Assembly: GCA_035452965.1 (NCBI GenBank)
Contig: DAOTCE010000048.1
Location: 1-33,949, forward strand
DNA: 33,949 bases
From: Candidatus Paceibacterota bacterium
GTDB lineage: Bacteria > Verrucomicrobiota > Verrucomicrobiia > Limisphaerales > UBA8199
Direction: 5' to 3'
Every line of letters begins with the position of its first letter. Positions within the stretch are counted from its first letter, which is position 1. Positions 6,091-15,100 of this stretch are shown here, one piece after another. The notes under the pieces were generated by a model. It worked only from the letters and a program-made list of their open reading frames with translations, was not told the origin of the DNA and searched no databases. The position numbers and the translations under genes were made by a program.

Positions 6091-8026
6091 GTGGGTGGCT
6101 GGCCGGATGATTGTCGTCGCTACGCGTCCAGTTGCCGAAGTCGTACTGAAGAACCTGGCCGCCATACTCGATTTTGAGGTTCGGGCTGTTAGTCTGCTGG
6201 TAGACCCAGGTGTTCCGCAGGAGAGGCCATCCCAAGTAGTCAACCGGTTGCCCATTGATCCTGGCCTGATTTGTGTAGGCTGCACTGTGAGGCAGCCAGG
6301 TAAGGTCGAGCTGGTGTCCCGAAAGTGAGGTGTAGGCGAGCCGCGGTTGCGATTGATCAATGCCTGTAGCATCGACCGTTGTGCTGGCGAGCATGGCCTG
6401 GGCGAAGCGATTCAGTTCCGCATCCACCCCACCGCCGGCGAAATGCTTTAACTCGGCGGTTTCCAGGACCCAACCGTTCTTCCGCGCGTCGCACCAAAGC
6501 AAATCGTTGTTGCTCCAGCGTTGCTTGCTCCAGGTGTGCGGCTTAACGCAGTGAAAGGCCATGAGCATGGCGCCGTTGTGGCAGAAGACCCACCCCGAAC
6601 GCTCGATGCGCTTGAGGATCGCGCCGCGGGTGGTGAACGGGGCGTAAAGCTTGTAGTATGGGTAATGCTCCGGCACCGAATAGAGACCGATCAAAGTGCC
6701 CTCATGCTGGAGGTACTGACTGAACGGATTTTCACCGTAGCCCAGATCGTTCGCGCGCCCCTCCTGCAGTTTGTAGGGGCGATATGGATTCTCCATGCAA
6801 ACAGCAAACGTCGAGGACGGCTTGTCGGAAACCCATTTCAGCAGGTTGCGGCGGCTCTCCTTGTAAATGCCGGAGGTGAAATCCGGCGGGTGATCCCATT
6901 GACTGGCGAGGCTGCAGGTAAAGGAATGAAAGGTGGTCCTGCGAATTTCGGCGGAGCCAAGGGCCGGCACGGACGCCTCGTGAACGAACGGGCGGGAGCG
7001 ATCCTGCGCAATTTGCACGATAAGATCGGGGACTTTGTAATGGCCGGGAGCGGCCATCCAAAACGAATGCTGCCAACCGGTGCCAGAGGCGGAGATCGGT
7101 CGGAACGCGCCAAAGAAAACCCAAGCCGCAGCGGCTGTGGAGGCCATCGAGTCCGGGCTGGTGTCCGTGGAATACCAATATTTGGCGCGCGAGGCTGAGC
7201 CGATATTGTAACCCTGGTTCCAAGTGCAAGCGACGTCCAGCAGCATCGCGTCGAGTGTGAGGGTGGCGCGTTTGCGCATCTCAGGTTCCCGCGCGAACTC
7301 GGCGAGCATCCGCATTGCGGACAGATTCACGGCAAGATAGATAGGAGCGCCGTATTCGTCGAAGTTGCGCCGGCAAATACCATCGAAGTAGCGGAACAAC
7401 CGCTCCTGGGTGGCTTTGCGTATTCCAGCGGCGTCCAGTCCGTCGGTGTCCACCAGTTCCGGCCACTCCTCGGCGGCGAGGAAGCCGGAGCCGTCCATCA
7501 TCAGCCGGTAATTCATTGCGCCGTAGCCGCGCCAAACCTTGTGCTCATAAAGCGCGGTGTAATCGCGGATCTTGCGTGCCGTAGCCGGCGGTATTTTGCT
7601 CTTGCAAAGGAAATAGGTGTTGATCAGCGCAACCTTGTCAAAGGGATCCAGGGCGGACGGATTCAGGGGATTTGCGGGTTCAGATGAACCGTCTCGCGCC
7701 TTGGCGATTTGGCGTGTGACGGCGGCGTCGAGCTTTGCAAGCGCATCTTTCGTCTCTACATTAAGCAACAAGCGCGCGGCATAGATCGGGGCGGACGCTT
7801 TTGGGTAAGTCTCCTGCTCGCGGTTCGGCCTGCATGAAGCGACGTATCGCACGAGGGTCCGGGCGCGTTCGGCGGATGTATGGCCGTCGAGCAATACTCG
7901 CCCCCCGGACCTCATTCCGGGGGGCGATCCAAGTGCCGGACGCTTTTCGATTTCGGTGCCGCTAACAGCCGCCCGCGCAGGCAGCAGCAAGGCCACGAAT
8001 GCAAAAAGCCGTAGTAACGGAAACAC
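6074..8026 (-). CDS. Secreted alpha-toroid protein, probable polysaccharide-degrading enzyme (uncharacterised)
   Basis: A 650-residue protein with a GTG start and a signal peptide (MFPLLRLFAFVALLLPARA). Residues about 50-310 look like helical repeats of an (alpha/alpha)-toroid (YGAMNYRLMMDGSGFLAAEEW, YGAPIYLAVNLSAMRMLAEFA). The C-terminal half looks like beta-sandwich, with QYLQHEGT at about 438-444 and YPYY at 455-458. This layout is seen in heparinase II/III-like and other polysaccharide lyases and in several hydrolase families, but I cannot place it in a named family. It resembles the first 680 residues of the 1460-aa protein at 12117-16499, which has YGAMN at a similar place and WFQHEGT at 436-441. 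It sits between GH29 and GH27 genes, 5 bp after the former. The enzymatic role is inference. Confidence 0.7.
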   Translation of the reverse strand: MFPLLRLFAFVALLLPARAAVSGTEIEKRPALGSPPGMRSGGRVLLDGHTSAERARTLVRYVASCRPNREQETYPKASAPIYAARLLLNVETKDALAKLDAAVTRQIAKARDGSSEPANPLNPSALDPFDKVALINTYFLCKSKIPPATARKIRDYTALYEHKVWRGYGAMNYRLMMDGSGFLAAEEWPELVDTDGLDAAGIRKATQERLFRYFDGICRRNFDEYGAPIYLAVNLSAMRMLAEFAREPEMRKRATLTLDAMLLDVACTWNQGYNIGSASRAKYWYSTDTSPDSMASTAAAAWVFFGAFRPISASGTGWQHSFWMAAPGHYKVPDLIVQIAQDRSRPFVHEASVPALGSAEIRRTTFHSFTCSLASQWDHPPDFTSGIYKESRRNLLKWVSDKPSSTFAVCMENPYRPYKLQEGRANDLGYGENPFSQYLQHEGTLIGLYSVPEHYPYYKLYAPFTTRGAILKRIERSGWVFCHNGAMLMAFHCVKPHTWSKQRWSNNDLLWCDARKNGWVLETAELKHFAGGGVDAELNRFAQAMLASTTVDATGIDQSQPRLAYTSLSGHQLDLTWLPHSAAYTNQARINGQPVDYLGWPLLRNTWVYQQTNSPNLKIEYGGQVLQYDFGNWTRSDDNHPASHPHEPQQ

Positions 8027-8031
8027 AGTTA

Positions 8032-9426
8032 CTATTTGGACGCGAGCCGCGCGGCCTTATCCTGAATTTCCACAACAATGACCGAAGCGATGGGATCGGG
8101 GGCTTTGGCTGCCAGCGCCAGGGTCGTGCCGCGTTCGGATTGAGTTACTTTGATCGGTTTGCGACCAGCGTCGGCGAGCAAGTACGCCTTGGTCACTTTG
8201 CTCATCAGGCCGGGGATTTCGAATTGGCCGGCGGGCCATTGGAAGAGGTGCACAAACAACTTTCCTGGTTTCGTTGTGCAACGCCACACCCAAGCGGGCT
8301 TAAAGGCAGGTTTGCCATGCTTGTCCTTCTCGGTCTCACTGAACGCCCCCGCTTCGGCGCCGAACGGAGTGGGACCGCTGCCGTAAATGGCCTCGCCATT
8401 TACCCGCATCCATTTACCCACTTGTTCCAGGCGCTCGATGCTCGGCTGAGGGATTAGGCCTTCCGAGGTGGGGCCAACATTCAACAGATAGTTGCCGCCC
8501 TTGCTGGCGATATCCACCAGGTTGCGAATAAGTGTCTCAGTGGATTTCCAGTCGTGGTCATCGCGCTTGAAGCCCCAGGTATCGTTGATCGTCATGCAGG
8601 TCTCCCAATCACGCCCCGGATAGCCCTGCGGCGGTATGTACTGTTCCGGGGTTTCCGTATCGCCCTTGTAGCCTCCGCCCAGGCGGTTGTTGGTGATGAT
8701 TTGCGGTCTTAGCTCGCGGGCCACCCTGGCCAGGCGCTCGGCGCGAGATGGATTTATGTCCCTGGGGGTGTCCCACCAAAGCACGGCAGGAATGTCGGGA
8801 CCGTAGTTGGACAGAATTTCACGCACCTGGGGAACCGCCACTTGATCGATGTATTCATCCATGTCGCGTTCCTGGGCGGGATCCCATCGGCGTCCCCCCG
8901 TCGAGCCGCCATTCATCCAATCCTGGGCCTGCGAGTAGTAGAAGCCGAGTTTGATGTTGTGCTTGCGGCAGGCTTCTGCGAGATCTTTAAGAGGATCGCG
9001 TCCGTACGGGCTGGCATCGCAAATATTCCACTTGCTCGCCTTCGAGCAGAACATCGCGAAGCCGTCGTGATGCTTGGAAGTGATCACGATGTATTTCATG
9101 CCCGCATCTTTGGCCAGCTTGACCCACGTCTCGGCATCATATTTCACGGGGTTGAATTCCTTGGCGTATGCCTTGTACTCGGCGCAGGGGATTTTGCCGC
9201 GGAGCATAATCCATTCGCCGATGCCGCCTACGGGCTTGCCCTGGTAAAAGCCGGCCGGAACGGAGTAGACGCCCCAATGGATGAACATTCCGAATTTAGC
9301 GGTGCGCCACCAGCTCATGCGGGCGTCGCGCTGTTGCTGTGTTTCATTTGGTTCCTCAGCCTGAATTTCAACCCTCATCGTTCCGACCGCAGCTGCGACC
9401 ATGAACGCCATCCATAGTTTTGTCAT
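8032..9426 (-). CDS. Secreted GH29 alpha-L-fucosidase
   Basis: A 464-residue retaining alpha-L-fucosidase with an N-terminal signal sequence ending near residue 23. GH29 landmarks are in order: KFGMFIHWGVYSVPAG (44-59), DAGMKYIVITSKHHDGF (107-123), LGFYYSQAQDW, the nucleophile Asp219 in VLWWDTPRD, ETPEQYIPP, WETCMTINDTWGF (274-286), and NLVDIASKGGNYLLNVGPTSEGLIP (302-326). A short beta-domain closes the protein. The general acid/base cannot be assigned with certainty. The start overlaps the stop of the upstream SGNH hydrolase by ATGA, indicating coupled translation. It is a close paralogue of the GH29 at 32392-33825, but the nucleophile context differs (LWWDTP versus LWFDGEW), so linkage preferences may differ. 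Confidence 0.96.
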   Translation of the reverse strand: MTKLWMAFMVAAAVGTMRVEIQAEEPNETQQQRDARMSWWRTAKFGMFIHWGVYSVPAGFYQGKPVGGIGEWIMLRGKIPCAEYKAYAKEFNPVKYDAETWVKLAKDAGMKYIVITSKHHDGFAMFCSKASKWNICDASPYGRDPLKDLAEACRKHNIKLGFYYSQAQDWMNGGSTGGRRWDPAQERDMDEYIDQVAVPQVREILSNYGPDIPAVLWWDTPRDINPSRAERLARVARELRPQIITNNRLGGGYKGDTETPEQYIPPQGYPGRDWETCMTINDTWGFKRDDHDWKSTETLIRNLVDIASKGGNYLLNVGPTSEGLIPQPSIERLEQVGKWMRVNGEAIYGSGPTPFGAEAGAFSETEKDKHGKPAFKPAWVWRCTTKPGKLFVHLFQWPAGQFEIPGLMSKVTKAYLLADAGRKPIKVTQSERGTTLALAAKAPDPIASVIVVEIQDKAARLASK

Positions 9427-10538
9427 ATTTCGTTTTTATGTGTTAACGTTTCCGAACCCTCGAGTTTACCGGCTGGAATCGCATGTTCATTAGAGAGGGC
9501 GCTCGGAGAATTGGTATTGCAGCGCAGCCGGACAATCTCGGCGGTGATTTCCACAGCTCGGGCCTGCGCCTGGCAAACGGTGAGCGCCCCCGGCTTTGCG
9601 CCGGGGCCGCCAGGAACGCCGGGACGGGTGTGTGTGAGTTCGGTCATCCACGCGTCGAAGAGAAGCTTTGATCGTTTCGAAATCAATTTGCGTATTTCCG
9701 GGCCATGCACCGGAAAGAGTTCTTCCGCTCGCGTTGCACCCTTCAGATCCGCACCGAAGAACTGCTTAAGAATCTCGCGGGCCATGATCCAGTGCCCCCG
9801 GCGGTCAGGATGCACGCCGTCCTGGGCGTACATGAAGGACGGGTCACTGGATCGGCCTTCGTCCAGGCTCCGGCGCATCGGGGTGTGGATATCAACCACA
9901 TCCCAGCCGGAAGCACGCCTGGATAGAAGCCATGAGGTGTAGCGCGTCAGGCTTTCATCGTGCGGCTGGAGGCCGGGGTGTTGCCGGGCATCGTGAACCG
10001 GCGGGGTGCAAATCACAACCCGCTTCACCCCGCTGCGCAGGGCGGATTCTCGCAGGCGAGTGATCGCGTTCGCAAAGCGCCTATCCCCGGAGGCGTCTGA
10101 GGGGAGGTTGCTCCCATCGTTCATCCCGTAGCAGGCGAACAGGAGGTCCGGCTTAGCCGCTTCCAATACACGGTCGAGGCGCTCGCTCAAGAAAGGGCGT
10201 CCGAACCCGAATTTTTCCAGGTGCGAAGCGTTTTCTTGCGGGGTTAGGTCTGTTGCTGTTTCGCTGCCCAGTCCGAGGTTCAGAACTTCGACATTTGCAC
10301 GCTGCGCGCAAAGCCAGCATTGCACATCCGTCACGTAGTCCCCCGCCTGTGTGATACTGTCGCCAAGGAAGACGATCCGGCGAATGCTCTGGAGCTTCGG
10401 GCGTGAAGCAGCGCCGATAGCGGGATCGGCCGGGGTCTGCGCGGCATGAACTGGCAAGGGAGCGAGGAACCCCAATAGGAGTGACAAAAGAAGCGACCGC
10501 CATGTCCGCAGTTTCAGGAGTTCAGGAATTGTTCGCAT
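9423..10538 (-). CDS. Secreted SGNH/GDSL hydrolase, probable carbohydrate esterase
   Basis: A 371-residue protein with a signal peptide (about 1-33) and an SGNH fold at about 50-260. Block I is FLGDSITQAGDY with catalytic Ser61; the Gly block is near LNLGLGSET; the Asn block is YGMNDGS with Asn140; the final block is DGVHPDRRGH with Asp240 and His243. Such enzymes commonly remove acetyl or other ester groups from polysaccharides. The C-terminal 100 residues (about 270-371) are an extension whose function I do not recognise. The stop overlaps the GH29 start by four bases and the gene begins 12 bp after the sulfatase, so it is likely co-expressed with both and may deacylate a fucose-containing substrate. 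The substrate is inference. Confidence 0.88.
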   Translation of the reverse strand: MRTIPELLKLRTWRSLLLSLLLGFLAPLPVHAAQTPADPAIGAASRPKLQSIRRIVFLGDSITQAGDYVTDVQCWLCAQRANVEVLNLGLGSETATDLTPQENASHLEKFGFGRPFLSERLDRVLEAAKPDLLFACYGMNDGSNLPSDASGDRRFANAITRLRESALRSGVKRVVICTPPVHDARQHPGLQPHDESLTRYTSWLLSRRASGWDVVDIHTPMRRSLDEGRSSDPSFMYAQDGVHPDRRGHWIMAREILKQFFGADLKGATRAEELFPVHGPEIRKLISKRSKLLFDAWMTELTHTRPGVPGGPGAKPGALTVCQAQARAVEITAEIVRLRCNTNSPSALSNEHAIPAGKLEGSETLTHKNEI

Positions 10539-10550
10539 AGCTTCTGCGTT

Positions 10551-12116
10551 CTAGGGGCGTTTATGCCTGTTCCTCACGGTTACGTCATTCGGCTGGGGGT
10601 CGCCCGGCGTGCTGCGGCCGTTCTTTATGTAACGCTCAAGCAACTGCGTAAGTTGAGTCACGATCTCCGGATGTTGACGCCAGACGTTGGTGCGTTCTGA
10701 AATGTCCCGGGCCATGTTGTAAAGCTGGATTGCTGGCAGCTTCCGGGCTTCTGTGCCGCCTGGAGTCGGAGCGCTCCAGCCGCCCGAATCGGGACAGAGC
10801 ACAAGTTTCAAGCCTTCCTTGCGAATGGCGAAGGACCCGTTGATCGAGTGATGGACGATCGCCTCTCGCGCAGGCGGGTTGGTGCCGCCCAAAAGCAGCG
10901 GCAGAAAGCTTGCGCTGTCCTCACCCGCATCCGGCGGCAGAGGCACGCCCAGCAGGTCAGCGCAGGTGGCCATCAAATCGCAGAGTGAAACGACCTGCGA
11001 GCACGAACTGCCCGGTTTGGTGCGCCCCGGCCAGCGTGCGATCAAAGGAATGCGATGCCCGCCGTCAAAAATGTCCGCTTTGTAGCCCCGGAACCAGGAG
11101 CTCGGGAAGTGCCCTTTGATTTCGAGCTGGGGGATCTTGGCGGCGGGAGAACAGCCGTTGTCACTGGTGAAGAACAATAGGCTGTTGGCAGCAAGGCCCG
11201 CCCGGTCGAGGGCAGCCATGATTTCGCCGAGCGCCCAATCGGTTTCCATGACGAAATCCCCGTAGGGGCCTAAGCCGCTTTTTCCTTGCCACTCTTTGGC
11301 CGGCAGGATCGGGGTGTGCGGGGAAGTTAGTGCGAGGTACAAGAAAAAGGGCTGCCGGTTCGTCGATGAGTGGTCGATGAACTGGACGGCTCGTCGAGTG
11401 ATCTCGGGCAGCACGGCTTCGGCCTCGAAACCGGGCGCTGCCGGACCCGAGCGCAACCAAGTCTTGGTTGCGACCGGGGCTTCGGTGAAACGGTCGCCTT
11501 CGATGTAAGCAAACGGGGGCATATCCAGAGAGGCGCTGATGCCGAAGAAGAAATCGAACCCACGAGTTAGAGGGCCGTCCGCTATTGGTCTGGTCGGATC
11601 GAACTGGCCGTGCCGGACGGCGCGGTCGGAATCATCGAACGTGACGCCTGGGGTGGCGGCAAAGGTGAGGCCAAGGTGCCATTTACCGATCGCGGCTGTC
11701 CGGTAGCCGGATTGCCGGAGTAAACGCGGCAGCGTGAGGCGCTTTGCCTCGATCAGCGGCGGGCTGAAGCCATAAAGCACCCCCGACTGCAACCGCGTTC
11801 GCCAGGCGTAGCGCCCGGTCAGAATACCATACCGGGTCGGCGTGCAGACGGAAGAGCCACTGTGGGCGTCGGTGAAGGCCATGCCCTGCGCCGCCAGGCG
11901 GTCCATGTTCGGAGTTGGTATTTTGCCTCGATCGGGATTAAGCGCGTGAACGTCCCCGTAGCCGAGGTCGTCGCACAGGATCAGGACAAGGTTCGGCTTG
12001 TTCGATGTGGCGAAGCCTGTGAGCGGAGATGACGCCAGGCATGCAGGCACGAGCAACAGGAGGCACAGCCGCAAGGGAAATTGCTTCGATCGCATCACCA
12101 TCGGCAGTGCAGGCAT
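10551..12116 (-). CDS. Type I sulfatase (formylglycine-dependent), secreted
   Basis: A 521-residue protein with a signal sequence (about residues 10-36). The sulfatase signature SSVCTPTRYGILTGRY has Cys91 in C-x-P-x-R context, the residue oxidised to formylglycine by a maturase. Metal and active-site motifs are present: LILCDDLGYGD (Asp49, Asp50), GKWHLG (Lys145, His147), SPHTP, FFTSDNG and GYKADIFDGGHRIPLIARWPG. It should hydrolyse sulfate esters, probably on the locus glycan. The start ATG (12116) directly abuts the upstream stop (12117-12119), so translation is probably coupled. Thr replaces the more usual Ser in the CxPSR core, which is tolerated in this family. The S1 subfamily and the sugar position attacked cannot be determined by eye. 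Confidence 0.95.
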   Translation of the reverse strand: MPALPMVMRSKQFPLRLCLLLLVPACLASSPLTGFATSNKPNLVLILCDDLGYGDVHALNPDRGKIPTPNMDRLAAQGMAFTDAHSGSSVCTPTRYGILTGRYAWRTRLQSGVLYGFSPPLIEAKRLTLPRLLRQSGYRTAAIGKWHLGLTFAATPGVTFDDSDRAVRHGQFDPTRPIADGPLTRGFDFFFGISASLDMPPFAYIEGDRFTEAPVATKTWLRSGPAAPGFEAEAVLPEITRRAVQFIDHSSTNRQPFFLYLALTSPHTPILPAKEWQGKSGLGPYGDFVMETDWALGEIMAALDRAGLAANSLLFFTSDNGCSPAAKIPQLEIKGHFPSSWFRGYKADIFDGGHRIPLIARWPGRTKPGSSCSQVVSLCDLMATCADLLGVPLPPDAGEDSASFLPLLLGGTNPPAREAIVHHSINGSFAIRKEGLKLVLCPDSGGWSAPTPGGTEARKLPAIQLYNMARDISERTNVWRQHPEIVTQLTQLLERYIKNGRSTPGDPQPNDVTVRNRHKRP

Positions 12117-15100
12117 TCAAGGGGACCTGAGAACTCGATAAAACCGTTGGGCATAACTTGTTGCGTTCGTATCGGTCCAGCCGAAGGGCGAAGCCGACGG
12201 CACTGTGGAGTAGAGGTTATCCCAATCCAGCAGGTTCGTGGAACCCTCAAATGTGTAAGTGAAGCCCACGGCGCCCTCAACGAGGAGCATCGGTTGGTTG
12301 TTGCTCAATCCCGCAATGGCGATGGTAGGCGGAGGTGGAGGCAACACACACGTCCCCCGCACGATAGCCGAATATGCTCCCCAAGCTCCTCCGGACGCCT
12401 GGCAGCGGACGCGGTAGTAGTTGGTGGCGACCAGCGGGGCCTGATCGAGATAGCTTTGCGTGTTCGGAGGCAGTCCGACGGTGAGGACCGACCAGTTGCT
12501 GCTGCCGTTGGGCGAACGTTCAACGGAATAGGCCGTTTCATTGGCGGCAACGTCCAGCCAGGTCAGAAGGATTCTGTTGGTGTCGCTCGTGCTGGCGGTC
12601 AAATATGCCGGTGTCTGCGCCAGCAGGGCAGAGCATTGCGCCAGGACCGCGGGGGATGTGTTGGTGGAGACTGTGGCCGTAAGGCGGTAGTAATAGCTCG
12701 CCTGCAATAGCCCGCTGTCGCTGTAATTGGTCGTCGTCGGGGAGAGCGTGGTGGAGATCGTAGTCCAAGTGGAATTATCAGGAGAGCGTTCGAGTTTGAT
12801 CGCTTCAGCAACCTGGGATTGGTTAACCCAGGATAAATCGTTTTGACTTGAGGTAACAGAAAGCGCGGTGAATTTGGCCGGCGGATGCAGTTTCGTCAGG
12901 GCGGACGCCGCGGCTGCCGCCGAGAGGTTGACACCGCCCACCGCTTGAATGGCAAAGGTGTACCGAATGTTCTCGTCGAGAGTGGAGTCGGTATAGGTGT
13001 GGCCCGTGAACCCACTCCAGCAAGGGGGCACAGTGGCGACTACCAACCAGTTCAAGCCGTCCGCGGTGCGGGCGATGCGGTTAGCGGTGGCAGTCACGGC
13101 GTTGTCGGTCCACGTCAATTGCACTTCGGTATCTGACACTGCTGTTGCGGTGGCGGCCGTGGGAGCCTGCAGCCATATATACTTCGTGTCCGGCGCAGCC
13201 GGCTCCGAATAATCGGAAGAGTTTGAGCTGTTAGCGGCTTTGACGCGATAAAAGTAGGCGGTGCTGGTGTTAAAGGAGTTGTCGACGTAGGAGATCGTAT
13301 TGGCCGGGAGCGATGCCGCGAGAATCACCCACCCGTTGATATTATCCCAGCGCTCGACCGAATAGCTGGTTTCGCTCTGGGAGTTATCCAGCCAATAAAC
13401 CGTGGCCCGCACAGCCGAATTCGAATAAACACAGATGCTGAGCGGGGTGCCCAGTTTTGTGTTGGCGGAAGCCACAGCGGAGGGCGGCGAGGCGTTGGTA
13501 CCGAAGGCGCTTCGAGTGCGATAATAATACAAAGTGCCCTCCGACAGGCCGCAGTCAGACCATGCAGTCGAATCAGGTGGAACAGCCGTCGTGCTGGTTG
13601 TCCAAACAACCGAGTCGGTGGAACGCTCCACTCTCAAGTCCGAGGCGCCCGCCGCGTTGTTGGTCCATGAAAGCTGAATTGTCGAGCTGCTGACGGAGGT
13701 TGCCGCCAACCCGGAAGGCGACACCAAAGACAACGCGGAGCTTGCAAGCGCGTCCGTATAGGCTGAATCGGTTGCTCCTTTGCCGCACTTGATACGGTAA
13801 TAAAAGGTCGAGCCTGAACCAAGCCCCGAGTTGGTGTAGGAGGTAGAAGTTGGGGCAAGGTTGTTGGCAAGCACGGTCCAGTTGGCGGCATCAGGCGAGC
13901 GTTCGACAACGATCCGAGAGGCGTCGGACGCAAGGTTCACCCAACTCAGGATGACGGAGTTGCTGGAGCCGGTCATGGCCGTGAAGAGAGCGGGCATGGA
14001 AACGGAAGTGCCCGACAAAGCCGCCAGCGCCCGGGTGCCTGCCGGCGTGGAATACGAGCGATAATTGCTGTTAGAAGGATCGATGGCTCCCACCCTAAAG
14101 AAATGCCCCGCGGCGTTGGCAAGGTTCGAGACAGTATAACTGGACGAGTTGGCTGGCGCGGACCAATAATTGTACCAGTTATTCCCGCCATCGGCCGACC
14201 ATTCGATGATGTAGCTGGCTTCGGTTTTCGAGACATCGATCCACGTCAGGCGGATTGATGTGTCGCTTTGAGCGGTGGCGCGGAGGGTGGAGGGGGTCCG
14301 CGGATAGGTCCGCACAGGGACGGGCGCGGAGTAGTAGTTGGACGGCCACGCGCTGCCGGCAGGCTTGATGCGGTAACAAAACCAGCTTTGTTCCGCCTGG
14401 GTGTTCGTATAACTGGTGGCGTTCCCGTCGAGGTTGGCCAGGGTAGAGAAGCTCGTGTTATCCTCACTGATCTCGATGGTCCATCCGGCCTGGCCCAGAC
14501 CGGGATTTTTCCAGTACAGCACGGCCCGATTGTCAACAGCGCTGCCCCGAAGGCCGAAATCTTTTCCCTGTGCGATCACCCAGTTGCGAGAATCATAAAA
14601 GACGGCGTTTGTTCCATCCCGCACGGAAAGCTCGCCCCCGACTGGTTGCGACATCCAGGGATTCTGGAGCTGCGGGCAGTTGTATTTGCGGGCGATGTTC
14701 ACGTTTGTGCCATTGACGAAGGAATCGCCGGCGAGTGTTTTTTGCAGGGTGTTTCCGAAGCGATCTGTATAGACGATGGTCTGTTGATTTGAGCCCGTAA
14801 GCACGGGCGGGCCGCGCTGAAGGATCGCTGCACGAAAGGCGGCCAACCGTTCCTGCGGGGTGTTGCCGGGGAACTCCTCCGGCAAGGCAGTTTCCAGCGC
14901 CATGCCCGCCATGCCGTTGGCCGCGTTTTTATAGACGCGAAATTCGCTGTCGCCCTGTTTGTACGCCGAGTACTGGGTGAAGGGCACAGTGGAAAGATCC
15001 CAGGCAAACGGTTCCATCGCGCTGATGGCGATGAGAACATTGTTGTTGTAGGCAAGGTACAACCGGCCATCCGTGCGGCTGTCATTGATCACCGCCTGGT

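Noticed and set aside
6091..6372. N-terminal extension of the GH27 frame
   Set aside because: The extra 94 residues are Ser/Thr/Arg-rich, not family-like, and overlap the 3' end of the toroid gene; ATG 6090 gives a normal leader.
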